The notes under the pieces were generated by a model. That model was not told where the DNA came from and made no database searches. It saw only the letters and a program-made list of their open reading frames with translations. Shown here piece by piece: positions 6,960-13,690 of a stretch of DNA of 29,270 nucleotides. The position numbers and the translations under genes are program-made. Within the stretch, counting starts at the first letter, position 1. Each line of letters starts with the position of its first letter. Location of the stretch: positions 1 to 29,270 of the IMG/VR virus record IMGVR_UViG_3300018465_000012. One strand, given 5' to 3'. This DNA is from a virus.

Positions 6960-7127
6960 GTGCGAACCCTGTTCATCGTCATCTTGTTTCTGGACACCCT
7001 GATGTTCGCCGCGTGCACGGTCATCGGTCGATGGAGTGTCAGCGTCGGGCGCTTCGGCTGCGCCGTCCTGACGTGTGTGTACGCCGCCGAGTTGTGGGCG
7101 CTGGCTACCTACTGGCCGGAGAGCTGA
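6960..7127 (+). CDS. 55-aa two-helix membrane peptide
   Basis: GTG at 6960 follows GAAGGGCTGAATC. Two hydrophobic stretches (about 3-22 and about 33-50) are separated by a short GRWSVSVGRFG loop with two Arg, which predicts a hairpin with the loop in the cytoplasm. A two-helix hairpin of this size would fit a small holin or a membrane effector, but there is no lysin beside it, so the role remains open. Confidence 0.6.
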   Translation: MRTLFIVILFLDTLMFAACTVIGRWSVSVGRFGCAVLTCVYAAELWALATYWPES

Positions 7128-7130
7128 TCC

Positions 7131-7301
7131 GTGGCCTGGCCCGTCTGCGCGAGGACGGGGTTGCGCGGCTACGGGTCGGCCGCTGGTGCTCGACAGGCGC
7201 TCCGCCGGATCGAGCACGACGGCGTCAGCCGGCTGATCGTGCCGTGCGATGACTGCGCCCGCTGGCACGTAGTGGAGAGGGCCGATCGTGGCGAGCCTTA
7301 G
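7131..7301 (+). CDS. 56-aa small zinc-finger-like protein
   Basis: The GTG start is 3 bases after the previous stop. The pattern CARTGLRGYGS, then a helix (ARQALRRIEHD), then PCDDCARWHVV matches a common actinophage small-protein pattern in which a Cys, a helical A..AL segment and a C-terminal CxxCxxWH form a compact metal-binding fold. The function of that group is unknown. It overlaps the next GTG start (7288) by 14 bases. Confidence 0.6.
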   Translation: MAWPVCARTGLRGYGSAAGARQALRRIEHDGVSRLIVPCDDCARWHVVERADRGEP

Positions 7302-7863
7302 ACCCCCACCAGGCTGGACGGCCGAGCGGTACGCAACCCAGATGCGATGGAGCGTTCTCGGTATCCCGCCCCCCGGCTGGAAGCCCCCAGGGCGCCGGAG
7401 GCAGACCGAACCCCCACGGGCGCTAGATCGGGACCAGCTCACGATTCCAGGCTGTGAGTCGTCAAGAGATTTAGATACAGGGAGTACTGATGGACCACGA
7501 CCAGTGCGGAGCGTGCGGGACTCCAGTGGAGTGGACTCGGTTCTTCCTCCTGGACCGTCCCGGCGACAGTGCCTGGATCTTGGCAGCAACAACCCTCCCG
7601 GACGCGCTCAGGCCGGGGACCTGTCGGGCGAACGGGGGCTTGCACGGCCCCCGAACCGACTGGACCACCGTGGGCTCCCCGGTCGGTGGCGAGAGGCCGG
7701 AATCTCCGTCTACTGCCGTGCATGCGGAGAGGCGCTCGCGGTCGGAGCCCCCGGAGCGCGGGGAGGTATCGCCTGGCGACTAGCCGAACCCCGACCCCAA
7801 GGAACCTGGCTCTGCCTGAGCCGGGACGACACACCGCATGACCCGATCGAACTGGAGGGCTGA
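7288..7863 (+). CDS. Composite ORF: small N-terminal gene plus C-terminal part of a zinc-ribbon gene
   Basis: The 191-codon frame is open, but only its ends look coding. Codons 1-48 are G/C-rich in third position and encode a Pro/Trp-rich peptide with PPPGW repeated. The middle (about 7440-7690) has poor codon choice in this frame, and another frame (7490-7690) looks coding there. From about 7700 this frame again looks coding, with YCRACGEAL and a helix-strand tail ending in Glu-Gly-stop. The simplest reading is two genes plus a frameshift. A single 191-residue protein cannot be excluded. Confidence 0.45.
   Translation: MASLRPPPGWTAERYATQMRWSVLGIPPPGWKPPGRRRQTEPPRALDRDQLTIPGCESSRDLDTGSTDGPRPVRSVRDSSGVDSVLPPGPSRRQCLDLGSNNPPGRAQAGDLSGERGLARPPNRLDHRGLPGRWREAGISVYCRACGEALAVGAPGARGGIAWRLAEPRPQGTWLCLSRDDTPHDPIELEG
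7490..7783 (+). CDS. N-terminal part of a zinc-ribbon gene, likely frameshifted
   Basis: ATG at 7490 follows GGGAG with 5-base spacing and starts with MDHDQCGACGTPVEW, a first Cys-x2-Cys knuckle. Codon use is good to about 7690 and then deteriorates, with an Arg/Glu/Ser-rich tail that looks out of frame. The matching second knuckle (CRAC) lies downstream in the -1 frame, which ends at 7863. Together they would make a protein of about 124 residues with a complete four-Cys ribbon. A sequencing error, a genuine mutation or programmed -1 slippage near 7670-7700 would all explain this. Confidence 0.5.
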   Translation: MDHDQCGACGTPVEWTRFFLLDRPGDSAWILAATTLPDALRPGTCRANGGLHGPRTDWTTVGSPVGGERPESPSTAVHAERRSRSEPPERGEVSPGD

Positions 7864-7866
7864 GGA

Positions 7867-8454
7867 GTGGAACCGAGCTACCGCGAGCGTGGCGCGGAAT
7901 GGGTGGGCAGCTACGCGGCAAGCCAAGACGAGAAGGCCCTGTTCGAGATTCGTTCGGCCCTCGCGCTGGTGACCAAGTTCGCGTTGAACGCACGGGAATT
8001 CACCGAGATCAGCGGTAGTGCCGCCGTATCGATCGCCGACGCCATCAAGGCCACGGCCGACCTGGTGATGCGAATCCACGACGCCAACCCTGAGGTTGCC
8101 CACTTGAACCTGGCCACCACCAAGGAGGACTGCCTGGTCTGCGAAGCGGTGGACCGCTCCAGGCGCGCGTCCCGACTCCGCCCCCGGCTCGATCGGATCG
8201 AGGCCGTGGTGAACACCGACTTGGCCCGGGAGCTACCCCGGCACCTGATCCTGGAGCTGATGGTGGAAGTCGAGCGCGCGCGAGAGACCATCCACGCCAC
8301 CCGGAAACAACCACCCGGGGGAGCGTGCCCGGACCACTACGCCGTGGCTCAGGTCGCTCTCGTCGCCCACCAGGCGGGCGCCGACCCTCGCCCGTCGCTG
8401 TCGGACGTGAGCAGGATCGCGCGCGCGATGGTGAACGAGGAGGCCGGCAAATGA
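7867..8454 (+). CDS. Helical hypothetical protein, 195 aa
   Basis: GTG at 7867 follows GGAGGGCTGAGGA. The sequence is predominantly helical, with long amphipathic stretches at about 20-72 and 105-145. A CLVC knuckle near residues 89-92 and a CPDH near residue 157 could share a metal. The stop overlaps the ATG of the winged-helix-like gene (ATGA). No family is recognised. Confidence 0.7.
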   Translation: MEPSYRERGAEWVGSYAASQDEKALFEIRSALALVTKFALNAREFTEISGSAAVSIADAIKATADLVMRIHDANPEVAHLNLATTKEDCLVCEAVDRSRRASRLRPRLDRIEAVVNTDLARELPRHLILELMVEVERARETIHATRKQPPGGACPDHYAVAQVALVAHQAGADPRPSLSDVSRIARAMVNEEAGK

Positions 8455-8813
8455 CCGCCGAGACTGAGCGGTGGGCGCCGGACTTCGGGCGCAACGGAAC
8501 CCCGTATCCATCCCGAGGGCGTCTGGTGGGGCCAGCGTGGTCGTACGCCTGGCACTACTTGGGGCTTGGCGAGGGAGCGATCATCAGCCGCAAGTCACTG
8601 GCCGACCTGATGGCCTTTCACACGGGGGTGGCGACCCGCACGGCCGAGAACCTGTTGAGGCGAGCGACGGAAGCCGGGCTGCTTCTGGTCCACCACCGTG
8701 GCACGCTTCGTGTCCCATTCCTGGTGCGCGCCGACCTCTACTACACTCGCTTCCCCGATGAGGCCCCCGAGGGGTACCAGCCTCCACGTCCGCCGGAGGT
8801 CAGCCCGTCGTGA
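8451..8813 (+). CDS. Winged-helix-like DNA-binding protein, 120 aa
   Basis: Residues about 28-95 have the layout of a winged helix: helix (WSYAWHYLGLG), helix (SRKSLADLMAF), recognition helix (TRTAENLLRRATEAGLL) and a two-strand wing (LLVHHRGTLRVPFLV). This is the pattern of helix-turn-helix domains in phage regulators and replication initiators. The ATG at 8451 overlaps the previous stop. The C-terminus is Pro-rich and probably unstructured. It could regulate this accessory operon or act in replication; no sequence evidence separates these. The fold is an inference from pattern. Confidence 0.6.
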   Translation: MTAETERWAPDFGRNGTPYPSRGRLVGPAWSYAWHYLGLGEGAIISRKSLADLMAFHTGVATRTAENLLRRATEAGLLLVHHRGTLRVPFLVRADLYYTRFPDEAPEGYQPPRPPEVSPS

Positions 8814-9532
8814 CGTACGCCATGGCCCTTTGGGGTGTGCTCATCTGGCAAGTCGTGGCTGTAGTCCTGACGATTGTCACGCGTCTGCCGGACGACGCCC
8901 GACGCTCTCGATATGAGTACTCGCTCAAGTGGTACGCCTACGCAACGCGCTCTCTCGTCGTCTGTCTGGCCTGGCCGTGGTGGGTGGCGCGCTGGCCCCT
9001 CGGTGTTCGCCAGCGCTACTCCGCTCGGCGGTACAAACAGGTCCAGGAGAGGCACGCCGAAGCGCTGCAAAGCGTCCTCTCGTGGGTCCCGCCGGACATG
9101 GCCAAGCTGGAGGCAGAGGCTCGCTCGGCTGTCGAACGGGAGACAGGGGAGGAGCGTACGGCTATGAGGATGGCCGAGCTTCATGCGCTCAGTGATGACT
9201 ACGTGCAGCGGTTCGCCCCTTACTCAACCACCGAGCGTCTTCGCGCTTTCATCCGTAGCGACCCCCGTTTTCGGGAGATGATCGATCGCTGGAATCGGGA
9301 GGACGACCACCCAGTCCAGGAGGCGTCTTGCCACGACCCCGACCAGCCGCGTACTCGCTGTCGGACCTGTCACCAATGGACGAACTCGCTCTGCCGGAAC
9401 TCCGGGGACCCCGCCCCCGGAACTTGCCTCGTTTGCTTCGACGCGGGGCGTTCCCGTTGGGTGCTGATCGACAACCAGACGGGAGCTGCCTTCGATGAGG
9501 GCATGTGGCATCACGGCTGGGGTGACCGTTGA
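8810..9532 (+). CDS. Membrane-anchored protein with C-terminal Cys motifs, 240 aa
   Basis: GTG at 8810 overlaps the upstream stop (GTGA); the in-frame ATG at 8822 is an alternative. Two hydrophobic helices (about 6-24 and about 46-64) are followed by a long charged helical region (about 70-165) and a C-terminal Cys cluster with CRTCHQW and CLVC that looks like a zinc ribbon. The predicted topology puts the ribbon and helical region in the cytoplasm. A membrane anchor plus a zinc ribbon is unusual for a phage accessory gene. Function unknown. Confidence 0.7.
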   Translation: MTYAMALWGVLIWQVVAVVLTIVTRLPDDARRSRYEYSLKWYAYATRSLVVCLAWPWWVARWPLGVRQRYSARRYKQVQERHAEALQSVLSWVPPDMAKLEAEARSAVERETGEERTAMRMAELHALSDDYVQRFAPYSTTERLRAFIRSDPRFREMIDRWNREDDHPVQEASCHDPDQPRTRCRTCHQWTNSLCRNSGDPAPGTCLVCFDAGRSRWVLIDNQTGAAFDEGMWHHGWGDR

Positions 9533-9939
9533 TGGCGACCCGGGGGCGCAAGCTCACGCCGGCTGCCCCGAAGGAGATACGAGATGCCGCCGAGCGACAG
9601 AAGCGGGAAGAGTCCACGGACGGGCCAACCCTGGACGCGCGACTGGACTGGAGACTGGACAACCTCCAACGCGCTGGTCGCGGGATGATGAACCATGCCG
9701 ACCCTGTCTGGCTGTCGGTGGCGTTCTGGCTGAGGAAGGCGGTACGCGCGTCCTGGAGCGCCCGCATGGAGCCGATCGAGCCGGGTCTACTTCCCGGTGG
9801 CGAACTGGACCACGCCTCCCGCGTCGCGCTGGCCTTCCTGAAGTACCACGGTGGCGGCCCACCCGGGTACGGCATGAGCGACGCGTGCCCGGAGGAGTTC
9901 GCGGACCCTCGCCGCCGGTTCCGCAGGAGGCAGCGGTGA
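9532..9939 (+). CDS. Hypothetical phage protein, 135 aa
   Basis: The start at 9532 is ATG and overlaps the previous stop (TGATG); a TTG three bases earlier is also in frame. The N-terminus is basic and helical (RKLTPAAPKEIRDAAERQKR), the middle carries a helical segment with PVWLSVAFWLRKAVR, and the C-terminus is strongly Arg-rich. It lies directly upstream of, and overlaps by four bases, the HNH endonuclease, so the two are co-translated. No family is recognised. Confidence 0.65.
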   Translation: MATRGRKLTPAAPKEIRDAAERQKREESTDGPTLDARLDWRLDNLQRAGRGMMNHADPVWLSVAFWLRKAVRASWSARMEPIEPGLLPGGELDHASRVALAFLKYHGGGPPGYGMSDACPEEFADPRRRFRRRQR

Positions 9940-10526
9940 CCCGATTTTCGAGCGGTGTATGGAAGTACTTGGAACGGGTCGACGGGTCGCGCTGTTGGCT
10001 CTGTATTGAACCGATTAACACCAGGCTCCACCCCATGGACGAGATGGCTCGCAGCATTGATCACGTTGTCCCCCGCTCCGCCGGGGGGAACGACCAGGAG
10101 CGGAACCTTCGCCTGGCGCACCGCTGGTGCAACCGGAAGCGTGCGCACTTCGGTCACCCGACAGAACTTCCCGAGCCGACGCGGGTTCTGATGGCGTACA
10201 TCGTCCGGACGGCTCAACCTGTCCAGTGGGAACCGCGAGGCGAGCTGTCGCGCGATGTGCGCCGAAACCAACGCCCGAGCGCGAGAGAGAGACAACGGCG
10301 ATACCGGCAGTTCCACAACGGACATCGGAAGCTGATCGCGTACGAGTCGTATGAGGAGGCGCTGGCGTCGGGCGCACCAACTCACGGCTTGCCCTGGCGA
10401 TGCACATGGGGGGAGCGGATGACGGATGGCCCCGAGGGAGGTCGTGAGCACTGGCATGTGAGCGGGCAGCAGAAGCGGGACTGGAGAGGCGAGAAGGAGA
10501 GGGCTGAGGAATGTTCAAGCTGCTGA
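9936..10526 (+). CDS. HNH endonuclease, 196 aa
   Basis: This is a metal-dependent DNA-cleaving nuclease of the HNH family. A CWLC knuckle is at residues 20-23, followed by the beta-beta-alpha core IDHVVPRSAGG (His43), the RNL motif (Asn57) and AHRWCNRKR (His62, Cys65). GTG at 9936 overlaps the previous stop (GTGA); the upstream open frame overlaps the preceding gene. Residues after about 90 are basic and unfamiliar. The C-terminus overlaps the next gene by 16 bases. HNH proteins near terminases assist DNA packaging, but this one is almost 4 kb upstream of the terminase, so a homing-type or host-DNA role is equally possible. Confidence 0.88.
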   Translation: MTRFSSGVWKYLERVDGSRCWLCIEPINTRLHPMDEMARSIDHVVPRSAGGNDQERNLRLAHRWCNRKRAHFGHPTELPEPTRVLMAYIVRTAQPVQWEPRGELSRDVRRNQRPSARERQRRYRQFHNGHRKLIAYESYEEALASGAPTHGLPWRCTWGERMTDGPEGGREHWHVSGQQKRDWRGEKERAEECSSC

Positions 10527-10756
10527 GGGTCAGCCGACCACGACGGTGGACCTGGATCGGGATGGAGGCCGGCATCCCGGTTGAGACGGGTCTCTACTAC
10601 GCGACCGAGGCTGCCGCCATCCGAGGCTGGGAGTCTTACCACAAGGCCAAGGGCATTGAGCGCACGACCCGGATGGTGGTACTCCCGGCCTCCCACGTGG
10701 AAGCGTGGCTGGATGGCTGGCAAGCAGCGGACGCCTGGGCGGGGGACGTGCACTGA
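10511..10756 (+). CDS. Hypothetical phage protein, 81 aa
   Basis: ATG at 10511 follows GAGAGGGCTGAGGA. The compact alpha/beta sequence, with an RRWTWIGMEAG strand, a central helix (TEAAAIRGWESYHKA) and a strand-helix ending (RMVVLPASHVEAWLDGW), would fit a small single-domain protein. It overlaps the HNH gene by 16 bases and the next gene by one base. Not recognised. Confidence 0.65.
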   Translation: MFKLLRVSRPRRWTWIGMEAGIPVETGLYYATEAAAIRGWESYHKAKGIERTTRMVVLPASHVEAWLDGWQAADAWAGDVH

Positions 10757-10926
10757 TGTTCAAGACGGTGAACTTGGGACGCCTCACGGTGGGGTTCGAC
10801 TCCACCAAAAAGGAGACCGGGATCTACATGTTCAAAGGCTGGTGGCCACCGTTGTGGTGGGGGCCGTACGCCGTCTGGTTCGTCCCGGTGCCGTGGGTGT
10901 TCGCGTGCTGGCAGCGTGACCGATGA
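10756..10926 (+). CDS. Trp-rich 56-aa peptide, possibly membrane-associated
   Basis: ATG at 10756 overlaps the previous stop (TGATG). The second half is a run of aromatic and hydrophobic residues (GWWPPLWWGPYAVWFVP) ending in a short Arg tail, so membrane association is likely, although the Pro residues argue against a regular helix. Both it and its upstream neighbour begin Met-Phe-Lys. Function unknown. Confidence 0.55.
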   Translation: MFKTVNLGRLTVGFDSTKKETGIYMFKGWWPPLWWGPYAVWFVPVPWVFACWQRDR

Positions 10927-11159
10927 TCCGCAAGCGCTGGCGCGTGGACGTCACTGTGTACTCGGCGCCCGCCCTGGGGGGCCTCGCGTTCGCCGAGGGT
11001 GAGCGCTACCCCGGCGGGAGGCTCTACCGGTCACGCCGTCACGCGGAACTCGACGCGCGGGACCTCCAGGAGTTCTACAACGCCGCCTCCCGCTCCGAGA
11101 AGGCCCCCGTTCGTGTCGAGGTAGTGGACATCTTCCAAGAGAGGGAGTCGCGACGATGA
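10923..11159 (+). CDS. Hypothetical phage protein, 78 aa
   Basis: ATG at 10923 overlaps the previous stop (ATGA), and the 3' end overlaps the next ATG in the same way. It has an N-terminal strand (KRWRVDVTVYS), a Gly-rich loop, and a helix with SRRHAELDARDLQEFYN followed by a C-terminal strand, that is, a small alpha/beta domain. No family is recognised. Confidence 0.65.
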   Translation: MIRKRWRVDVTVYSAPALGGLAFAEGERYPGGRLYRSRRHAELDARDLQEFYNAASRSEKAPVRVEVVDIFQERESRR

Positions 11160-11509
11160 GCGCTAGTTCGGTCCGAATGGCCGCTTACGCCGAGCACCTG
11201 GAGACCTACGAAGGGCGCAGAGACCGGCATGACCCCGGCGCGGAAGGTTGCGCCGGCATGGAGGATCACTGCCTGATCCACCACGTGGATGAGCCAGACA
11301 ACGGTGACGTGTACCGCGTCTGTGGTGAGTGCCTACACGTGTTCGTCACGGAGGAGGATCTCCAGCGGGAGGACATGATCATCCGGAACCAGATGTGGCA
11401 GGCCGGCCTCAATCAGGGGGGCAACGTCAAGGCGGACCACTCTGGAGTCCCGACCAGCAAGCCAGGGTCCGAGATCTACCACTGCCCGTTGTGCGCGCAC
11501 GACTTCTGA
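11156..11509 (+). CDS. Zinc-ribbon-like protein, 117 aa
   Basis: Two Cys-x2-Cys knuckles, CGEC (about residue 57) and CPLC at the extreme C-terminus, plus several His in the middle (EDHCLIHHVDE) are suitable metal ligands. ATG at 11156 overlaps the upstream stop. The C-terminal knuckle sits only three residues from the stop codon. Metal-binding is likely and the role unknown. It is one of a cluster of three consecutive Cys-x2-Cys proteins. Confidence 0.65.
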   Translation: MSASSVRMAAYAEHLETYEGRRDRHDPGAEGCAGMEDHCLIHHVDEPDNGDVYRVCGECLHVFVTEEDLQREDMIIRNQMWQAGLNQGGNVKADHSGVPTSKPGSEIYHCPLCAHDF

Positions 11510-11519
11510 GGAGAGGCAA

Positions 11520-11801
11520 ATGGGCTGGCTGAAGGTGTTCTATAAGAACCCACCGAGGACGATCCCTCCGGCAGGTGTGCTCGTTCTGGATGACCACTGG
11601 TGGCGCCTGGAGGGGGTGGAGCCGGGGGAGTGGGGTCGAGAGATCTACCGCTGTGCCCGTTGTGACGAAACCTCCAGGGTGTTCGCCAATCCCCCGAAGA
11701 TCTGGGCTGTGAAGAACCTCCGTACCGGCCAGATGGTCCGAACGGGAACGGGGCCAGCCGGTGAGTACGTCCATGTGGAGGTCCGGTGTCGGGTCCGGTA
11801 A
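11520..11801 (+). CDS. Small Cys-motif protein, 93 aa
   Basis: ATG at 11520 follows GAGGAGAGG with good spacing. The sequence is beta-rich, with a VLVLDDHWWRLEG strand pair and a single CARC knuckle near residue 42; a CRV near the C-terminus offers a further ligand. It lies between two other Cys-x2-Cys genes. No known family. Confidence 0.6.
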   Translation: MGWLKVFYKNPPRTIPPAGVLVLDDHWWRLEGVEPGEWGREIYRCARCDETSRVFANPPKIWAVKNLRTGQMVRTGTGPAGEYVHVEVRCRVR

Positions 11802-12145
11802 GCAGTTCGATCGTCCGCCCGCCATGGCCTTGTCCGGAGTGCGGGCACACCAACGTCTGGACCACGGCCCGGTGTATGAACCGCAAGTTCGATCAGACCT
11901 CCCCGACCTACAACGCCATCCCCCCGGTCCCGCCGAAGTACGGCCTACACAACTTCGGGGAGTACCTCAGGGAGTTGGGTCTGGACGGCGTACCTCCGCC
12001 GACCGTCGTGTGGGCGTGCTCATACACGCGACCGTGTGACCTGTGCGACCAGCCGGGACGCCCCCACTCCGGGGGCGAGACCCGTTGCGACGACCACCCG
12101 TTGCAAGTGGCGAACGTAATTGACCGCGCTCCGAGAGGACACTGA
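11786..12145 (+). CDS. Zinc-ribbon-like protein, 119 aa
   Basis: GTG at 11786 overlaps the end of the previous gene by 16 bases and follows GGAGGT closely. CPEC (about residues 16-19) and CDLC (about 84-87) are paired with other Cys/His (ARCMN, CDDH), so one or two metal sites are possible. The region between (40-75) is Pro-rich. The stop overlaps the ATG of the beta-propeller gene by one base (TGATG). Role unknown. Confidence 0.6.
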   Translation: MSGPVSSSIVRPPWPCPECGHTNVWTTARCMNRKFDQTSPTYNAIPPVPPKYGLHNFGEYLRELGLDGVPPPTVVWACSYTRPCDLCDQPGRPHSGGETRCDDHPLQVANVIDRAPRGH

Positions 12146-13173
12146 TGGCCGTTGACGACATGAGCACCGCTGACCACTACGCCCGCATGTTCGACGCCAT
12201 GGGCAACTGGACGTGGCACGCGGCGGATGGTGCCGGCTCCCGGGTCGGACCCAACGGAGCGCGCTACTGGCTGTTCGGGGACACGATCATCGGCTACGCG
12301 GACTGGGCCGGTGGGTTCCAGGACGGTCGCACGATGGTGTCGAACACCATCCTCGTGCAGCGTGGTGCCGAACTTGGCCCGGCGACGTGGGGCAACGGCC
12401 AGGCGGCTGTGCCGGACTCCGGTGATCATCGGTACTGGACGACCGACCTCCTGTTCGGCCCCGAGCACGATGAAGGTGATTGCAGCGCGTACGTCCTCTG
12501 TCAGCGCACCCACGGAACGGTGGACGGGTTCGTGACCGACGGCGCCCAGATCGCACAGTTCTCGCTGGCGGAGGGCAGCGATCGCCTGGTGTTCAAGCGC
12601 ATGTGGCCGACCCCCACCACGCTCGACGCGATGGAGACAACCGAGATCCAGTGGTCATGCGGCATGGAGACTGAGGGCGAGTACGTCTACGTCTACGGCT
12701 ACAGGCAGGCCGGGGCGGGGGTCGGTTACACCACTCCGCACCGGACGTACGTGGCGCGTGTTCCGGCGGACTACCTGATCCGGCCCACCCGTTGGCAATT
12801 CTGGGACGGCCGCGCCTGGTGCTCGGACAAGCAGTACGCCGCCCCCCTCCTGGACGGTCAGTTGACCAGCGTGCGCAGGATCGGCGGCAAGTGGGTGTTC
12901 GCGCACAAGCCATGGCACGGATGGGGCTCGGTCATCAAGCTGCTTACCGCGAGCCAGCCTCAGGGACCGTTCACCGCGCTGCCGGACATCCCGAGCGCGG
13001 GCGGGACCACCCTCGGTGGTCACCCGTACGTCACCTACAACCCGACGGTTCACGCCGGCTTGTCGCTCGCCTCAGGAAAGGCCCTGTTGGCGGTCAGCCA
13101 CAACGGTGGGTTCGCGGACATCTTCGCCGAGCACACCCTCTACCGACCCGAGTGGCTGGAGGTCTCGCTGTGA
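12145..13173 (+). CDS. Beta-propeller glycoside-hydrolase-like protein, 342 aa
   Basis: The sequence resembles five-bladed beta-propeller carbohydrate-active proteins of the DUF4185/DUF5005 and GH43-like type. A blade motif YWLFGDTIIG lies at about residues 41-50, later blades contain GKWVFAHKP and SQPQGPF, and the spacing of aromatic and Gly residues repeats through the protein. There is no signal peptide, so it would act on a virion-associated or intracellular target unless released at lysis. The ATG at 12145 overlaps the previous stop. It sits upstream of packaging genes, not in the tail region, which is unusual for a depolymerase. Catalytic residues cannot be assigned with confidence by eye. 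Confidence 0.65.
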   Translation: MAVDDMSTADHYARMFDAMGNWTWHAADGAGSRVGPNGARYWLFGDTIIGYADWAGGFQDGRTMVSNTILVQRGAELGPATWGNGQAAVPDSGDHRYWTTDLLFGPEHDEGDCSAYVLCQRTHGTVDGFVTDGAQIAQFSLAEGSDRLVFKRMWPTPTTLDAMETTEIQWSCGMETEGEYVYVYGYRQAGAGVGYTTPHRTYVARVPADYLIRPTRWQFWDGRAWCSDKQYAAPLLDGQLTSVRRIGGKWVFAHKPWHGWGSVIKLLTASQPQGPFTALPDIPSAGGTTLGGHPYVTYNPTVHAGLSLASGKALLAVSHNGGFADIFAEHTLYRPEWLEVSL

Positions 13174-13544
13174 AGCCGAACTCCCGACGCGGTGGTCACT
13201 ATGCGGAAACTCGGGTTGTCGGCGTCCCGGCCGATCCGAACGGGAACCGGGAGCAGCGTCGGGCTGCCCAGATACTGAGGCGTCGCGCGGACCGGAGGCC
13301 GGCGGTGTCCCCCGAGGACGTTTGGTCTGAGAACATCCGGCGAACACGCGAGCACTTCACCGACGACCACGGGCTGCCTGGGACCGAGTGCGAGACGTAC
13401 TGTTCTTTCGCTGGGGAGGTCACCCACTGCCCGATCGATGTGACCAAGGACGGGCAGGGACCCGTCAGTCAGTCCGACCCGGACTACCACCGGACGGTGT
13501 GCTGGTGCCGCCGGGAGGGATGCACCCGGTACGATGACCGGTAG
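13170..13544 (+). CDS. Cys-rich basic hypothetical protein, 124 aa
   Basis: GTG at 13170 overlaps the previous stop (GTGA); upstream open sequence lies inside the propeller gene. An Arg-rich N-terminal half (NREQRRAAQILRRRADRR) is followed by a C-terminal half with six cysteines (CETYC, HCPID, CWCRREGC), a pattern that suggests metal binding. It is the last gene of the accessory run; a 146-base gap follows. No family is recognised. Confidence 0.6.
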   Translation: MKPNSRRGGHYAETRVVGVPADPNGNREQRRAAQILRRRADRRPAVSPEDVWSENIRRTREHFTDDHGLPGTECETYCSFAGEVTHCPIDVTKDGQGPVSQSDPDYHRTVCWCRREGCTRYDDR

Positions 13545-13594
13545 ACCCCTGGGCGAACGCGTCGCCCACTGCCAGTGAATTGGGGCCTGGCACA

Positions 13595-13646
13595 CGAAGC
13601 CCCGGAAGGCCATCGCGCGAAAGCGGGAAGCGGCGCCGGGGCTTCG
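13595..13646. other. Structured intergenic region with 11-bp inverted repeat
   Basis: CGAAGCCCCGG (13595-13605) and CCGGGGCTTCG (13636-13646) form a perfect 11-bp stem with a 30-base interior. A competing hairpin is possible using GGGGC at 13582-13586 with GCCCC at 13599-13603, so the two are mutually exclusive. No T-run follows. It lies in the 146-base gap just upstream of the packaging genes; terminator, attenuator-type leader or packaging-site element are all open. Confidence 0.55.
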
Positions 13647-13690
13647 CCGTGTTCTCGCTCGGGTACTCCCTCCCGTGGAGGTGATGCTCC

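Noticed and set aside
6960-7127. Holin
   Set aside because: The two-helix hairpin fits loosely, but there is no endolysin in the window and many similar small membrane peptides exist here.
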